Shown piece after piece: positions 26,334-34,132 of a stretch of DNA of 54,098 bases. The DNA comes from Cryomorphaceae bacterium (GTDB taxonomy: Bacteria > Bacteroidota > Bacteroidia > Flavobacteriales > Schleiferiaceae): contig JAFIEY010000246.1 of NCBI GenBank assembly GCA_020832345.1, positions 1 through 54,098 of the forward strand, read 5' to 3'. A model generated the notes under the pieces. It was given only the letters and a program-made list of their open reading frames with translations, did no database searches and had not been told where the DNA came from. The translations under genes were made by a program, and so were the position numbers. The first letter of the stretch is position 1. Every line of letters begins with the position of its first letter.

Positions 26334-26489
26334 AGGGCGCCATTTCGGGCTGTCCACTTCAAATCCTCGTCCACGGCCCTGCCGGGTCAGCGGCGTGCGG
26401 GGTCTGCTCGTCACTCACAGCCTCCGCCGCTCGCGTCCCTGCAAAGTGCCGTGGCCTGCGGGTTTTCCGTTTCCATCCCGGGCGCGGGT
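26334..26489 (-). repeat. GC-rich structured element, probable dispersed Bacteroidota repeat
   Basis: About 155 bp of markedly higher G+C than its surroundings. Nested inverted pairs are visible: CCACGGC with GCCGTGG, and AGCGGCG with CGCCGCT. GGGCGC occurs at both ends, though as a direct repeat rather than an inverted one. On the minus strand it contains short phrases like GGATGGAAACGGAAAACCCG and GGATTTGAAGTGGACAGCCC. From memory, similar GC-rich palindromic elements recur in many flavobacterial genomes. It fills most of the gap between the genes at 25514 and 26546. Confidence 0.5.
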
Positions 26490-26545
26490 GATTGCGCAAA
26501 ATTTTTTAATTGGTTGAGGAGAATGAAATTGCCCGAAAGATGTAT

Positions 26546-27358
26546 TTACTTTTTCTTCGATTTTCTCGGTAACTTTCCCTTCTTTTCTCCTGTGTTTGGA
26601 ATCTTCGCATTGATGGGTAAATTGAAGCTCATTCTTACGGGTTCACCCCTTTGCGTGGCTGGCTCAAATGGCGGAAGCAACGAAACTACCCGAATGGCCT
26701 CTGCATCCAGAGCCGGATGAACGGAACGTCGGATTTCAATATGTTCAATTGAACCGTCTTTTTCAATAATAAAAGAGACTATGATTTTTCCTCCGGCCTC
26801 ATCTTTTTTTGCCTCTTCAGGGAATTTGAAATTTTCCGCTATATGTTTAATGATGGACTGATTAAAACAGTTGTTTCTTTGCTCCTCATTTGAATAGACT
26901 TCACAACCTTTAAAAACCGCTCTTCTTTCAAGTTTGGCAAAAAACAATATTTTGTCGTCACCTTTTTTAAAGTGTACTGGAATAATAAAGCTAATGGCCG
27001 TGGCTTTTTTCCCCTTTTTTGCCGGCAAAAATTCTGGAAATTTTTCTAGCAACCGCAACACTTCCCTCTCTACATCTGAATTTGTACTGTTTATTACACT
27101 TAGAGAATCTCGCTTTCCGCTTGCATTGTACCAAACCTTGATCTTGATTTCTCCATCCTCCAAAGAATCCATAAGTTCTATGGGTAAATCCATTTCATCA
27201 CTGATGAAAGCATCAAGTTTGTTGAAAAAACAATCCTTTTTGTCGTTTGAATCTTCACATCCCGGCCAAATCAAAAAATCATCGTAATTCATCTGTGCAC
27301 GAAGAAAAATGGAGAACAACAAAAAAGGCAAAATTTGAAAAAAACTACTCTTTAACAT
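26546..27358 (-). CDS. TonB C-terminal domain protein
   Basis: 270 residues with a signal peptide (IFLRAQ cleavage). The region at ~180-255 (NFKFPEEAKKDEAGGKIIVSF, EKDGSIEHIEIRRSVHPALD, AEAIRVVSLLPPFEPATQRG) is the TonB C-terminal fold used to contact outer-membrane receptors. An earlier, similar stretch (GEIKIKVWYNASGKRDSLSV and EREVLRLLEKFPEFLPAKK) suggests a degenerate second copy of the same domain at ~85-125. Classical TonB has an uncleaved N-terminal anchor; the AQ motif suggests cleavage, so this is more likely a periplasmic relative. It ends in a lysine-rich tail. Confidence 0.7.
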   Translation of the reverse strand: MLKSSFFQILPFLLFSIFLRAQMNYDDFLIWPGCEDSNDKKDCFFNKLDAFISDEMDLPIELMDSLEDGEIKIKVWYNASGKRDSLSVINSTNSDVEREVLRLLEKFPEFLPAKKGKKATAISFIIPVHFKKGDDKILFFAKLERRAVFKGCEVYSNEEQRNNCFNQSIIKHIAENFKFPEEAKKDEAGGKIIVSFIIEKDGSIEHIEIRRSVHPALDAEAIRVVSLLPPFEPATQRGEPVRMSFNLPINAKIPNTGEKKGKLPRKSKKK

Positions 27359-27464
27359 GAAATATATTTTTCGGTAAATTTATAAACCCAAAGTGGGCCT
27401 TCGGGTAAATAAAATCATTTTTTTTCGATTATTTCGTTTCTTATCTGGGTTTTCTTGCAAAGAC

Positions 27465-27506
27465 AAAACAAAAAAGCCCTGCAAGCATTACACTTACAAG
27501 GCTTTA
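27465..27506 (-). terminator. Terminator after tRNA-Leu
   Basis: The minus strand forms a hairpin from AAGCC...CTT and AAG...GGCTT arms with two mismatches and a seven-base loop, followed by a run of six T. It closes the tRNA-Leu transcript. Confidence 0.65.
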
Positions 27507-27520
27507 ATTTTTTTTACTTG

Positions 27521-27603
27521 GGCCCAGGACAGTACTTGAACCTGCACGACCGTAGGTCACCACCCCCTCAAGATGGCGTGTCTACCAATTTCACCACCTG
27601 GGC
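27521..27603 (-). tRNA. tRNA-Leu(GAG), with unusual T-arm and 3' end
   Basis: 83 nt. Acceptor GCCCAGG pairs with CCTGGGC. The D-arm is normal, the anticodon loop TTGAGGG gives GAG, and a long variable arm (GACC/GGTC) confirms a class II leucine tRNA. Two points are odd. The T-stem pair 53-61 is G-A instead of the near-universal G-C (GCAGG TTCAAGT ACTGT). The base after the acceptor is C followed by CA, so position 73 is C rather than A, or the discriminator is lost before CCA. A terminator separates it from tRNA-Lys. It may be impaired or a degenerating copy. Confidence 0.8.
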
Positions 27604-27639
27604 AAAAAAAAGAGGGCCTTTAAAAAAAAACCCTCTTTC
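27604..27639 (-). terminator. Terminator between tRNA-Lys and tRNA-Leu
   Basis: The minus strand has AAAGAGGG and CCCTCTTT as an 8-bp stem around an A/T-rich loop, followed by T-rich sequence. It suggests the two tRNAs are not simply one transcript, or that processing occurs here. Confidence 0.65.
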
Positions 27640-27641
27640 AG

Positions 27642-27714
27642 TGACTCGACTGGGGCTCGAACCCAGGACCCTAACATTAAAAGTGTTATGCTCTACCAGC
27701 TGAGCTATCGAGTC
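27642..27714 (-). tRNA. tRNA-Lys(TTT)
   Basis: 73 nt. The acceptor GACTCGA pairs with TCGAGTC, the discriminator is A, and the T-arm is GGGTTCGAGCCCC. The anticodon loop CTTTTAA gives TTT. CCA is not encoded. All arms are regular. A perfect promoter lies upstream. Confidence 0.95.
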
Positions 27715-27741
27715 GTGTTAAACGTTTCCGCTAACGGGGTG

Positions 27742-27771
27742 CAAATATACACTGCTTTTATTTTCTCGCAA
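27742..27771 (-). promoter_or_regulatory. Promoter of tRNA-Lys
   Basis: The minus strand has TTG (27771-27769) and TATATTTG (27749-27742), 19 bases apart, an exact Bacteroidota housekeeping promoter. Confidence 0.85.
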
Positions 27772-28027
27772 ATGCTTTTTTGAAAAAATATTAAAAAAAA
27801 TTGACCACCCGTTTTACGCCATATTTAAACGCTTTATTTTAAATTATTTGATGAAAAAAACACCTTGATTTTTTTGCGATTTTTTTTACGCAACACTTTT
27901 TTTATCCCAAATCTTCTCCCATCCACAAATAAATGTGCAAACTATTCATGATCCTTTTCTGCAAAAATGAGATTCGTAGAAATTTTTTATGTGACCCAAA
28001 TTATTCGGCGTGAAACCAATGTGTCAC

Positions 28028-28058
28028 TTGATAAGTTGCCAAAATTGCCGTACTTTTG
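28028..28058 (+). promoter_or_regulatory. Promoter of aroK
   Basis: TTG at 28028-28030 and TACTTTTG at 28051-28058 with a 20-base spacer, matching the Bacteroidota consensus. It gives a ~90-base leader before the aroK ATG. The rest of the 437-base gap (27715-28151) is AT-rich and holds only the tRNA-Lys promoter. Confidence 0.8.
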
Positions 28059-28151
28059 CACTAGCGAACGCGATTGACCCAAATGGTTTTGCCCTATCCG
28101 GCGCCGGTCAGAGTTGCGATTTCTAGGCTTTGCCTTAACTGAAAACCTTTA

Positions 28152-28682
28152 ATGAATATGGAGAAGATATACCCGCAGAAAATTGCCCTTGTTGGATACA
28201 TGGGCGCTGGAAAAACATGCATGGGAAGGAGTTTGTCGCTGGCCCTGGATTTACCTTTCTATGATTTAGATGAAGTAATCGGTCAGCTTTTTGGCTGTAA
28301 TCAGGTCGATCTGATGAAACGGAAAGGAGAGTTGGCCTTTCGTGAAGCTGAACGTAAAGCACTGCATGTGGTTTTGAAAAAGAAGAAATTTGTACTGGCT
28401 TGTGGTGGAGGCACCCCGGCGTATTACGACAATATGGACGCCCTTACCAAATCCGCGAATGTCGTTTTTCTCGACTGTCAAATACCTACCCTGGTTGCCC
28501 GTTTGACACCCGAAAAAAACCAACGCCCCCTTATCGAATCCGTTCCCGATGAGGAACTCGAAACTTTTATTGGCAAACATCTCTTCGAAAGACGGTCGTT
28601 TTACGAAAAAGCAGCACTAAAGGTTCCGGCAGATATGTTGACCGTGGATCAACTTAAAGATGCCTTATCTGTATCGGCCTGA
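28152..28682 (+). CDS. aroK: Shikimate kinase
   Basis: 176 residues, the usual size. P-loop VGYMGAGKTCMGRSL at ~13-27 and YDLDEVIGQLFG near ~38 (shikimate-binding Asp). The motif ACGGGTPAYYDN near ~81 contacts substrate, and TPEKNQRPLI near ~117 is the lid arginine region. It phosphorylates shikimate in aromatic amino acid synthesis. Start could be M1 or M3 (28158). It is convergent with the phosphoribosyltransferase gene. Confidence 0.93.
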   Translation: MNMEKIYPQKIALVGYMGAGKTCMGRSLSLALDLPFYDLDEVIGQLFGCNQVDLMKRKGELAFREAERKALHVVLKKKKFVLACGGGTPAYYDNMDALTKSANVVFLDCQIPTLVARLTPEKNQRPLIESVPDEELETFIGKHLFERRSFYEKAALKVPADMLTVDQLKDALSVSA

Positions 28683-28749
28683 GATTATCCCACTTGCATG
28701 AATATTCCTAATTTGTTTGCCTTCAAGGTTTATTTCAAAGGTAAATTAT

Positions 28750-28832
28750 GAGCCTGCTCCAAAAAGTCCCTTTCTGCCAATTCTGCATTTTCGGCAGATT
28801 TTGATTGAAATCATTCTTTTTGGAGGGGAATC
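28750..28832 (-). repeat. MITE-1 copy 7 (degenerate, 83 bp)
   Basis: Reverse orientation, with ends GAGCCTGCTCC and GGGGAATC and the middle deleted. Both ends carry substitutions and no target duplication is visible. It lies between the 3' ends of two convergent genes, 2 bp from the stop of the phosphoribosyltransferase gene. Confidence 0.75.
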
Positions 28833-28834
28833 AC

Positions 28835-29344
28835 CTATTCTAAATATACTTTCTCTTTTCCGGGAAGCAACTGAACACGCACATGCTCGTGTGAACTCGT
28901 GGACAATTTTAACCCAACGACATCCGCCAAAATGGGATACCGTTTGTGGCTGCGATCTATAAGCACTACAGCAGTCAGTTTTTTTACCTCAAATGGCAAA
29001 ACGGGTGAAAGTGCGTAGAGCATGGTTTTACCTGAGTTTAATACATCGTCGATGACGACCAAAGGCACATCCAAAACATGGTCGAAAGGCGAAGGGTTAA
29101 AAACGATGGGCTTGGTCCAAGGGGCGTTTTTATCAATGGAGATTTCGCAGGTGTCCACCGAAAGCGGCGAAATATCCCGTAAGGTAGCCGCCATCCGAAT
29201 CATTAAATCCACACCACGGCCTTTGATGCCCGCCAACATAATGCGCTTGCTGTCGTGGTGCTTTTCGTAAATTTCCCAAGCCATTCGGGTGATGGTGCGC
29301 TCAATTTGCACACGATCCATGATAACAGTTGATTTCTTTTCCAT
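28835..29344 (-). CDS. PyrR-like phosphoribosyltransferase
   Basis: 169 residues. The PRPP-binding loop VVIDDVLNSGKTMLYAL lies near ~96-112, and GIKGRGVDLMIRMA near ~44 is the PPi loop. The fold and length match PyrR, the uracil phosphoribosyltransferase / pyr-operon attenuation regulator. No pyrimidine genes are adjacent, and Bacteroidota homologues often stand beside shikimate kinase as here. Enzymatic salvage is more likely than attenuation. The start region is abutted by a MITE-2 copy. Confidence 0.8.
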   Translation of the reverse strand: MEKKSTVIMDRVQIERTITRMAWEIYEKHHDSKRIMLAGIKGRGVDLMIRMAATLRDISPLSVDTCEISIDKNAPWTKPIVFNPSPFDHVLDVPLVVIDDVLNSGKTMLYALSPVLPFEVKKLTAVVLIDRSHKRYPILADVVGLKLSTSSHEHVRVQLLPGKEKVYLE

Positions 29345-29349
29345 AATTA

Positions 29350-29506
29350 AAACTAGTCAATAAAGTGTAAGTGACGGTAATATAAAATTCGAGCGCGAGG
29401 CTTGCGACCCCGATATCTATCGGGGGAAATTCAGTGATTTTACTAAAGTAAATGACCTTAATTTCAGGTAAGCATAACGCCGTCATCGGACTTTATAGAC
29501 AGCCAC
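29350..29506 (+). repeat. MITE-2 copy B
   Basis: 157 bp, with a degraded left end (ACTAGTCAATAAAGTG) and a good right end (ACTTTATAGACAGCCAC). It contains the CCCCGAT/ATCGGGG hairpin. It is bounded by TAATTA at 29344-29349 and 29507-29512. It lies directly upstream of the phosphoribosyltransferase start. Confidence 0.75.
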
Positions 29507-29512
29507 TAATTA

Positions 29513-29656
29513 GAGCCTGTCCATAAAGTGTCAGTGGCTGAACTAGAAAGTTCGAGAGCAAGGCTTGCGAAGGTTGAAAAACAGTAAGTTTACATTAGTA
29601 AATGACCTTTTTTTCAACCGAGCATAACGCAGCTATCGGACTTTATAGACAGCCAC
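29513..29656 (+). repeat. MITE-2 copy C
   Basis: 144 bp, directly next to copy B and sharing TAATTA at 29507-29512; the second TAATTA is at 29657-29662. Its ends match copy A, but the internal CCCCGAT hairpin is replaced by a GGTTGAAAAA/TTTTTCAACC pair. The right TAATTA contains the TAA stop of the neighbouring lipoprotein gene. Confidence 0.78.
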
Positions 29657-29659
29657 TAA

Positions 29660-30136
29660 TTAGTTTTTACTAAAATCAAATCGCACCACATAACCATCCT
29701 CCACCATAGGTATCGCGACCAAATTGTAATTGACGTTTTCCGTGCCGCACCTGCCGCAGTCAGTTTGCCTGATGGAATAGGTTATTACACTGGTTTGTGG
29801 TTCTATCCGAACTTCACGCTCGAGTTTGGTATTGCATATTCCTTTGGTGACATAAGCCAACAAGTCATATTGGGAAAAGTTGACGTCCAAACTATCTCCA
29901 ATGGCACAGGCAGCCGTGCGTTTTGGAAATAAACTCAAAAACTGATCCCGGTTTCGAATATGCATTCCACCATCTTGACCTCTGGCCACTGCCGTTCCGT
30001 AGCATCGACTGAGTTGTATGTCAAAAACGATCATGCCATCATTGGTGATCTCGCCGTTTTCAAAGTCGTTGCAGCGTTCGCATCCCGCCAACAAAAGCGG
30101 GATGAAAACGGCTAATAATTTTAGATTTTTAATCAT
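29660..30136 (-). CDS. Small cysteine-containing lipoprotein, unknown function
   Basis: 158 residues. Lipoprotein signal with lipobox LLAGC (lipid Cys ~19), followed by further cysteines (CERCND) and a C-terminal TDCGRCGTENVNY motif that could form disulfides. No family was recognised. The start overlaps the 3' end of the fumarylacetoacetase gene by 8 bp, so it may be read from the same transcript. The stop lies in the TAATTA beside MITE-2 copy C. Confidence 0.65.
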   Translation of the reverse strand: MIKNLKLLAVFIPLLLAGCERCNDFENGEITNDGMIVFDIQLSRCYGTAVARGQDGGMHIRNRDQFLSLFPKRTAACAIGDSLDVNFSQYDLLAYVTKGICNTKLEREVRIEPQTSVITYSIRQTDCGRCGTENVNYNLVAIPMVEDGYVVRFDFSKN

Positions 30137-31406
30137 TTATTGCGGGTATAATGGTTGATCTTACTTCGCCAAAACCAAGTCTAAAACCTTCTTTTTCACA
30201 ATGGGCTTTCATTATAACGGTGTCGTGGTCTTGCAAAAATTTCCGTTCACTACCGTCTTTCATTGGAATGGGCTTGGTGCCTTTCCAGCATAATTCCAAC
30301 ATCGAACCAAAGGAATCCTCCGTCGGCCCACTGATGGTGCCCGAGGCCATCATGTCCCCTGCATTGATGTTACAGCCATTTACTGTGTGGTGGGCAAGTT
30401 GCTGTGCCATGTTCCAATACAGGTATTTGAAATTGGATCGACAAACGGTTGTGTCGTTTTCACCTTTGGGGGCAATGGTCACTTCCAAATTGATGTCGAA
30501 GGTGTGCTCCCCGGCAGTTTGCAGGTAGGGCAGGGGCTTGGGATTTTGCTCCGGACTTGCGCAACGGAAAATATCCAGGGCATCGAGGGTGACGATCCAG
30601 GGGGAAATGGAAGAACCAAAATTCTTTCCCAAAAATGGCCCCAAAGGCACGTATTCCCATTTTTGAATATCACGCGCCGACCAGTCGTTGAATACCACCA
30701 TCCCGAAAATATAATCTTCAGCTTCCTCTGCGGTAATTCTATGCCCCATGGGTTTTCCATCGGTGGTAATAAATGCCATTTCCAATTCAAAGTCCATCAT
30801 TTTACTGGGGCCAAAAACAGGCGTTTCGGCATCAGCAGGGAGTTGTTGTCCCTTCGGACGGTGGATGTCAACACCGGAAACCACGATGGATGAAGACCGT
30901 CCGTGGTACCCAACGGGAATGTGAAGCCAATTGGGCATTAATGCGTTTTCTTTTCCGCGGAACATGATGCCTACATTCGTGGCGTGTTCGCGAGAACTGT
31001 AAAAGTCTGTGTAATCTTGAACAAAAACGGGCATCATCATTTGTATTTCGGAAACCGGGTGAAGAACCTCCTGCCGATGTGCGGCATTGTTGCGAAGACT
31101 GCCATTGTCTTTGTCAAAAATCTCCATCATGCGTTTTCTCCAGTTCCGATGGGTGTTTTTGCCCAAACTGATAAAGTCATTGAGGGTTTCCTGAACAAAT
31201 ATATCATCGGGTAAATCCAAATCAGAAAAATACCCCAATTGTTGCATGCCACCCAAATCAATAGCCGTATCTCCTATCCTAGTGCCGCAACGTGCGGTTT
31301 CATCATCGATGGAAAAAACGCCGAGGGGCAGGTTAAATAAAGGGAAATCACTTTCGTTGGTAACTTCAATCCAAGAACGTAAATCTTTCGCTTGCTGTAT
31401 TGTCAT
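30129..31406 (-). CDS. fahA: Fumarylacetoacetase
   Basis: 425 residues, the full two-domain size. The N-terminal domain (NLPLGVFS, FISLGKNTHRNWR) precedes the catalytic domain with VQDYTDFYSSREHATNVG (metal Asp and catalytic His, ~125), FELEMAFI near ~210 and VFNDWSARDIQKWEYVPLGP near ~240. It splits fumarylacetoacetate to fumarate and acetoacetate, the last step of tyrosine breakdown. No other tyrosine catabolic genes are in the window. A good promoter lies upstream. Confidence 0.93.
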   Translation of the reverse strand: MTIQQAKDLRSWIEVTNESDFPLFNLPLGVFSIDDETARCGTRIGDTAIDLGGMQQLGYFSDLDLPDDIFVQETLNDFISLGKNTHRNWRKRMMEIFDKDNGSLRNNAAHRQEVLHPVSEIQMMMPVFVQDYTDFYSSREHATNVGIMFRGKENALMPNWLHIPVGYHGRSSSIVVSGVDIHRPKGQQLPADAETPVFGPSKMMDFELEMAFITTDGKPMGHRITAEEAEDYIFGMVVFNDWSARDIQKWEYVPLGPFLGKNFGSSISPWIVTLDALDIFRCASPEQNPKPLPYLQTAGEHTFDINLEVTIAPKGENDTTVCRSNFKYLYWNMAQQLAHHTVNGCNINAGDMMASGTISGPTEDSFGSMLELCWKGTKPIPMKDGSERKFLQDHDTVIMKAHCEKEGFRLGFGEVRSTIIPAIND

Positions 31407-31423
31407 TGCTTTCTATTTTTGAG

Positions 31424-31456
31424 CAAAATTAGCAAACAGAACGCAGGCTTCGTCAA
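31424..31456 (-). promoter_or_regulatory. Promoter of fahA
   Basis: The minus strand has TTG (31456-31454) and TAATTTTG (31431-31424), with a 22-base spacer, slightly longer than the 19-20 seen elsewhere here. Transcription would start ~10 bases before the ATG. Confidence 0.65.
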
Positions 31457-31480
31457 GAACTTGTAAAAGACTTTTATAAC

Positions 31481-32758
31481 ATGGAAAGAGACTACGAAAT
31501 TTTCGATTTAATCGAACGAGAAAAAGAACGTCAAACCATTGGTATTGAGCTTATCGCCTCAGAAAACTACACCAGTAACCAAGTGCTGGAAGCCATGGGT
31601 TCGGTTTTGACAAATAAATATGCAGAAGGGTTTCCTGGCAAACGATATTACGGCGGTTGTGAGGTGGTAGATGAAGTTGAACAGCTGGCCATTGATCGCG
31701 CCAAGGCACTTTTTGGTGCCGCTTATGCCAATGTTCAACCCCATAGTGGCTCCCAGGCAAACGCTGCAGTTTACCTCGCTTTACTTCAGCCTGGGGACAA
31801 AATTATGGGTTTTGACTTATCACATGGTGGCCACTTAACCCACGGCTCGCCGGTGAGTTTTAGCGGAAAAACCTATCGTCCCAGTTTTTACGGAGTGGAA
31901 AAAGAAGATGGACGAATTAATTACGACAAGGTAAGGGAAAGGGCGCTTGCGGAAAAACCCAAACTTTTGATTTGTGGTGCTTCGGCGTATTCCCGTGACA
32001 TTGATTATAAAAAATTCCGCGAAATTGCGGATGAAATTGGCGCTTTTCTCATGGCGGACATTTCGCATCCCGCAGGACTAATCGCCAAAGGATTGCTCAA
32101 CGATCCCATTCCCCACTGTCATGTGGTTACCAGTACAACGCACAAAACCCTTCGCGGGCCCCGGGGGGGAATTATCCTGATGGGTGAGGATATGGAAAAT
32201 CCAATGGGCATTAAAACCCCAAAGGGTCAATTGAAAATGATGTCCGCGATTTTTGATGGCGCCGTATTTCCCGGAACGCAAGGCGGACCGCTTGAACACG
32301 TCATTGCCGGTAAGGCAGTAGCTTTTGGACAAGCCCTCACCGATTCGTTTTTTGAATACCAAATTCAAGTGGTGAAAAATGCCCGTAGGTTGGGCGAAAA
32401 ACTCGTCGAAAAAGGTTACGATATTATTTCAGGTGGAACGGACAACCACTGTTTACTCATTGACTTAAGAAATAAGGACATCACCGGTAAAGCTGCCGAA
32501 GCTGCGTTGGGCCTTACCGACATCACCGTAAATAAAAACATGGTGCCCTTCGACGACAAAAGTCCGTTTGTAACATCCGGGATTCGCATTGGCACCCCGG
32601 CAGTTACAACCCGTGGCCTAAAAGAATCCGATATGGATAAAATTGCCGACTTTATCGACCGAACCTTGATGCACCGCGAAGATGTTCAAAAGTTGGATGT
32701 CATTCGCGAAGAAATCAATAATTATATGAAGGACTATCCTTTGTTTGCAGGAGAGTAA
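31481..32758 (+). CDS. glyA: Serine hydroxymethyltransferase
   Basis: 425 residues. [19 protein letters not shown] near ~25 and [18 protein letters not shown] near ~85 are family hallmarks. [15 protein letters not shown] near ~220 carries the PLP-binding Lys. It converts serine and tetrahydrofolate to glycine and methylene-tetrahydrofolate in the cytoplasm. It is followed after 18 bp by mpl on the same strand. Confidence 0.96.
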   Translation: MERDYEIFDLIEREKERQTIGIELIASENYTSNQVLEAMGSVLTNKYAEGFPGKRYYGGCEVVDEVEQLAIDRAKALFGAAYANVQPHSGSQANAAVYLALLQPGDKIMGFDLSHGGHLTHGSPVSFSGKTYRPSFYGVEKEDGRINYDKVRERALAEKPKLLICGASAYSRDIDYKKFREIADEIGAFLMADISHPAGLIAKGLLNDPIPHCHVVTSTTHKTLRGPRGGIILMGEDMENPMGIKTPKGQLKMMSAIFDGAVFPGTQGGPLEHVIAGKAVAFGQALTDSFFEYQIQVVKNARRLGEKLVEKGYDIISGGTDNHCLLIDLRNKDITGKAAEAALGLTDITVNKNMVPFDDKSPFVTSGIRIGTPAVTTRGLKESDMDKIADFIDRTLMHREDVQKLDVIREEINNYMKDYPLFAGE

Positions 32759-32776
32759 CCCGAAAATATAGATATT

Positions 32777-34132
32777 TTGAAAATACACCTCATCGCTATT
32801 GGGGGAAGTGCCATGCACAATTTGGCGTTGGCACTGCACCATCAAGGTCACCAGGTGACCGGGTCAGACGACGAAATTTTTGAACCTTCCAAATCCCGAC
32901 TGGAAGAACAAGGTCTTTTGCCAAGGGAAATTGGATGGTATCCAGAAAACATTACGCGTGATTTGGATTTTGTTATTTTGGGTATGCATGCCCGGGAGAA
33001 TAATCCGGAACTGATTCGCGCCGGGGAACTGGGACTAAAAGTCCTGTCGTATCCCGAGTATATTTACGAAGCCTCTCGAAATAAAACCCGAGTCGTAATT
33101 GGCGGAAGTCACGGTAAAACCACCATAACTTCCATGATACTGCACGTCTGTCATTATCACGGAGTGGAAATTGATTATTTGGTGGGGGCTCAATTGCAAG
33201 GTTTTGAGCGCATGGTACACATCACCGATGAAAATGAATTCATCCTTATTGAAGGCGACGAATACTTATCGTCACCCATCGACCGCAGACCGAAATTCCA
33301 TTTGTATAAACCCAACATTGCCTTGCTCAGCGGAATAGCCTGGGATCATATTAATGTATTTCCGACCCAGGAAAATTACGATGCACAGTTTTCTGCCTTT
33401 TTAGAAACCATTGAGCCCGGAGGCGCACTCGTGTATTATTCACCGGATCAAAGGTTGTCGGAAATTGTCGCATCTTCAAATAATTTTTTCAAAACTTTTC
33501 CATACGAAACACCAGAATGGCGCACAGAAAACGATCAAGTTATTGTATCGTTTCCCGAATTTGAAGTGCCGGTAAAGGTATTTGGTACACACAATGTGGC
33601 CAATATAGAAGGAGCGCGGTTGATTTGTAATCAAATGGGGATTGTCAATGAACAATTTTACGAAGCTATTTCGGAGTTTTCGGGCGCACAAAAAAGGCTG
33701 GAATTGCTTTATGAAACCGAAGATGATCAGGTGTTTTTAGACTTTGCCCACGCACCGAGTAAGGTTCGGGCAACGACAGAAGCTGTAAAAGGTCGATTTC
33801 CCAATCACGAGGTCATGATTTGTTTGGAGCTCCACACCTTTAGTTCCCTCAATCCTGAATTTCTGCCACAATATAACGGAGCTTTGGATGCTGCTGATGA
33901 AGCCTGGGTTTTTTACAGTCCGAAAGCTGTTGCCCATAAAAAGTTACCCCCACTTTCCCCAACGGATGTACGAGAAGCCTTTGGCCGGGAAGTTCGTGTG
34001 TTTACCCAAACCGAATTATTACAGTCAGATTTGAAGCATCACAGCGAATCAGTTAAAAAGCCCATTGTAATGGTTTTCATGAGCAGCGGAAATTTCGGGG
34101 GCTTAGATTTCGCGACTTTTAGGTTGCGCTAG
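32777..34132 (+). CDS. mpl: UDP-N-acetylmuramate:tripeptide ligase (Mpl)
   Basis: 451 residues, starting at TTG. The N-terminal Rossmann domain (MKIHLIAIGGSAMHNLALAL) precedes the ATP-binding VVIGGSHGKTTITSMIL near ~108 and a C-terminal domain with HAPSKVRATTEAV. It follows the MurC/Mpl layout. Mpl attaches the recovered tripeptide to UDP-MurNAc during cell-wall recycling, and anmK in this window fits the same recycling theme. MurC is the alternative, but the IGGSAMHNLA motif favours Mpl. The 3' end overlaps the convergent SDR gene by 14 bp. Confidence 0.85.
   Translation: MKIHLIAIGGSAMHNLALALHHQGHQVTGSDDEIFEPSKSRLEEQGLLPREIGWYPENITRDLDFVILGMHARENNPELIRAGELGLKVLSYPEYIYEASRNKTRVVIGGSHGKTTITSMILHVCHYHGVEIDYLVGAQLQGFERMVHITDENEFILIEGDEYLSSPIDRRPKFHLYKPNIALLSGIAWDHINVFPTQENYDAQFSAFLETIEPGGALVYYSPDQRLSEIVASSNNFFKTFPYETPEWRTENDQVIVSFPEFEVPVKVFGTHNVANIEGARLICNQMGIVNEQFYEAISEFSGAQKRLELLYETEDDQVFLDFAHAPSKVRATTEAVKGRFPNHEVMICLELHTFSSLNPEFLPQYNGALDAADEAWVFYSPKAVAHKKLPPLSPTDVREAFGREVRVFTQTELLQSDLKHHSESVKKPIVMVFMSSGNFGGLDFATFRLR

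Noticed and set aside
27455-27703. Open frame covering the tRNA genes
   Set aside because: It is antisense to tRNA-Leu and tRNA-Lys and has no protein-like features.
28835-29344. PyrR-type attenuator controlling a pyr operon
   Set aside because: No pyrimidine genes follow, and no attenuator-like leader is seen; the neighbours are aroK and MITE-2 copies.
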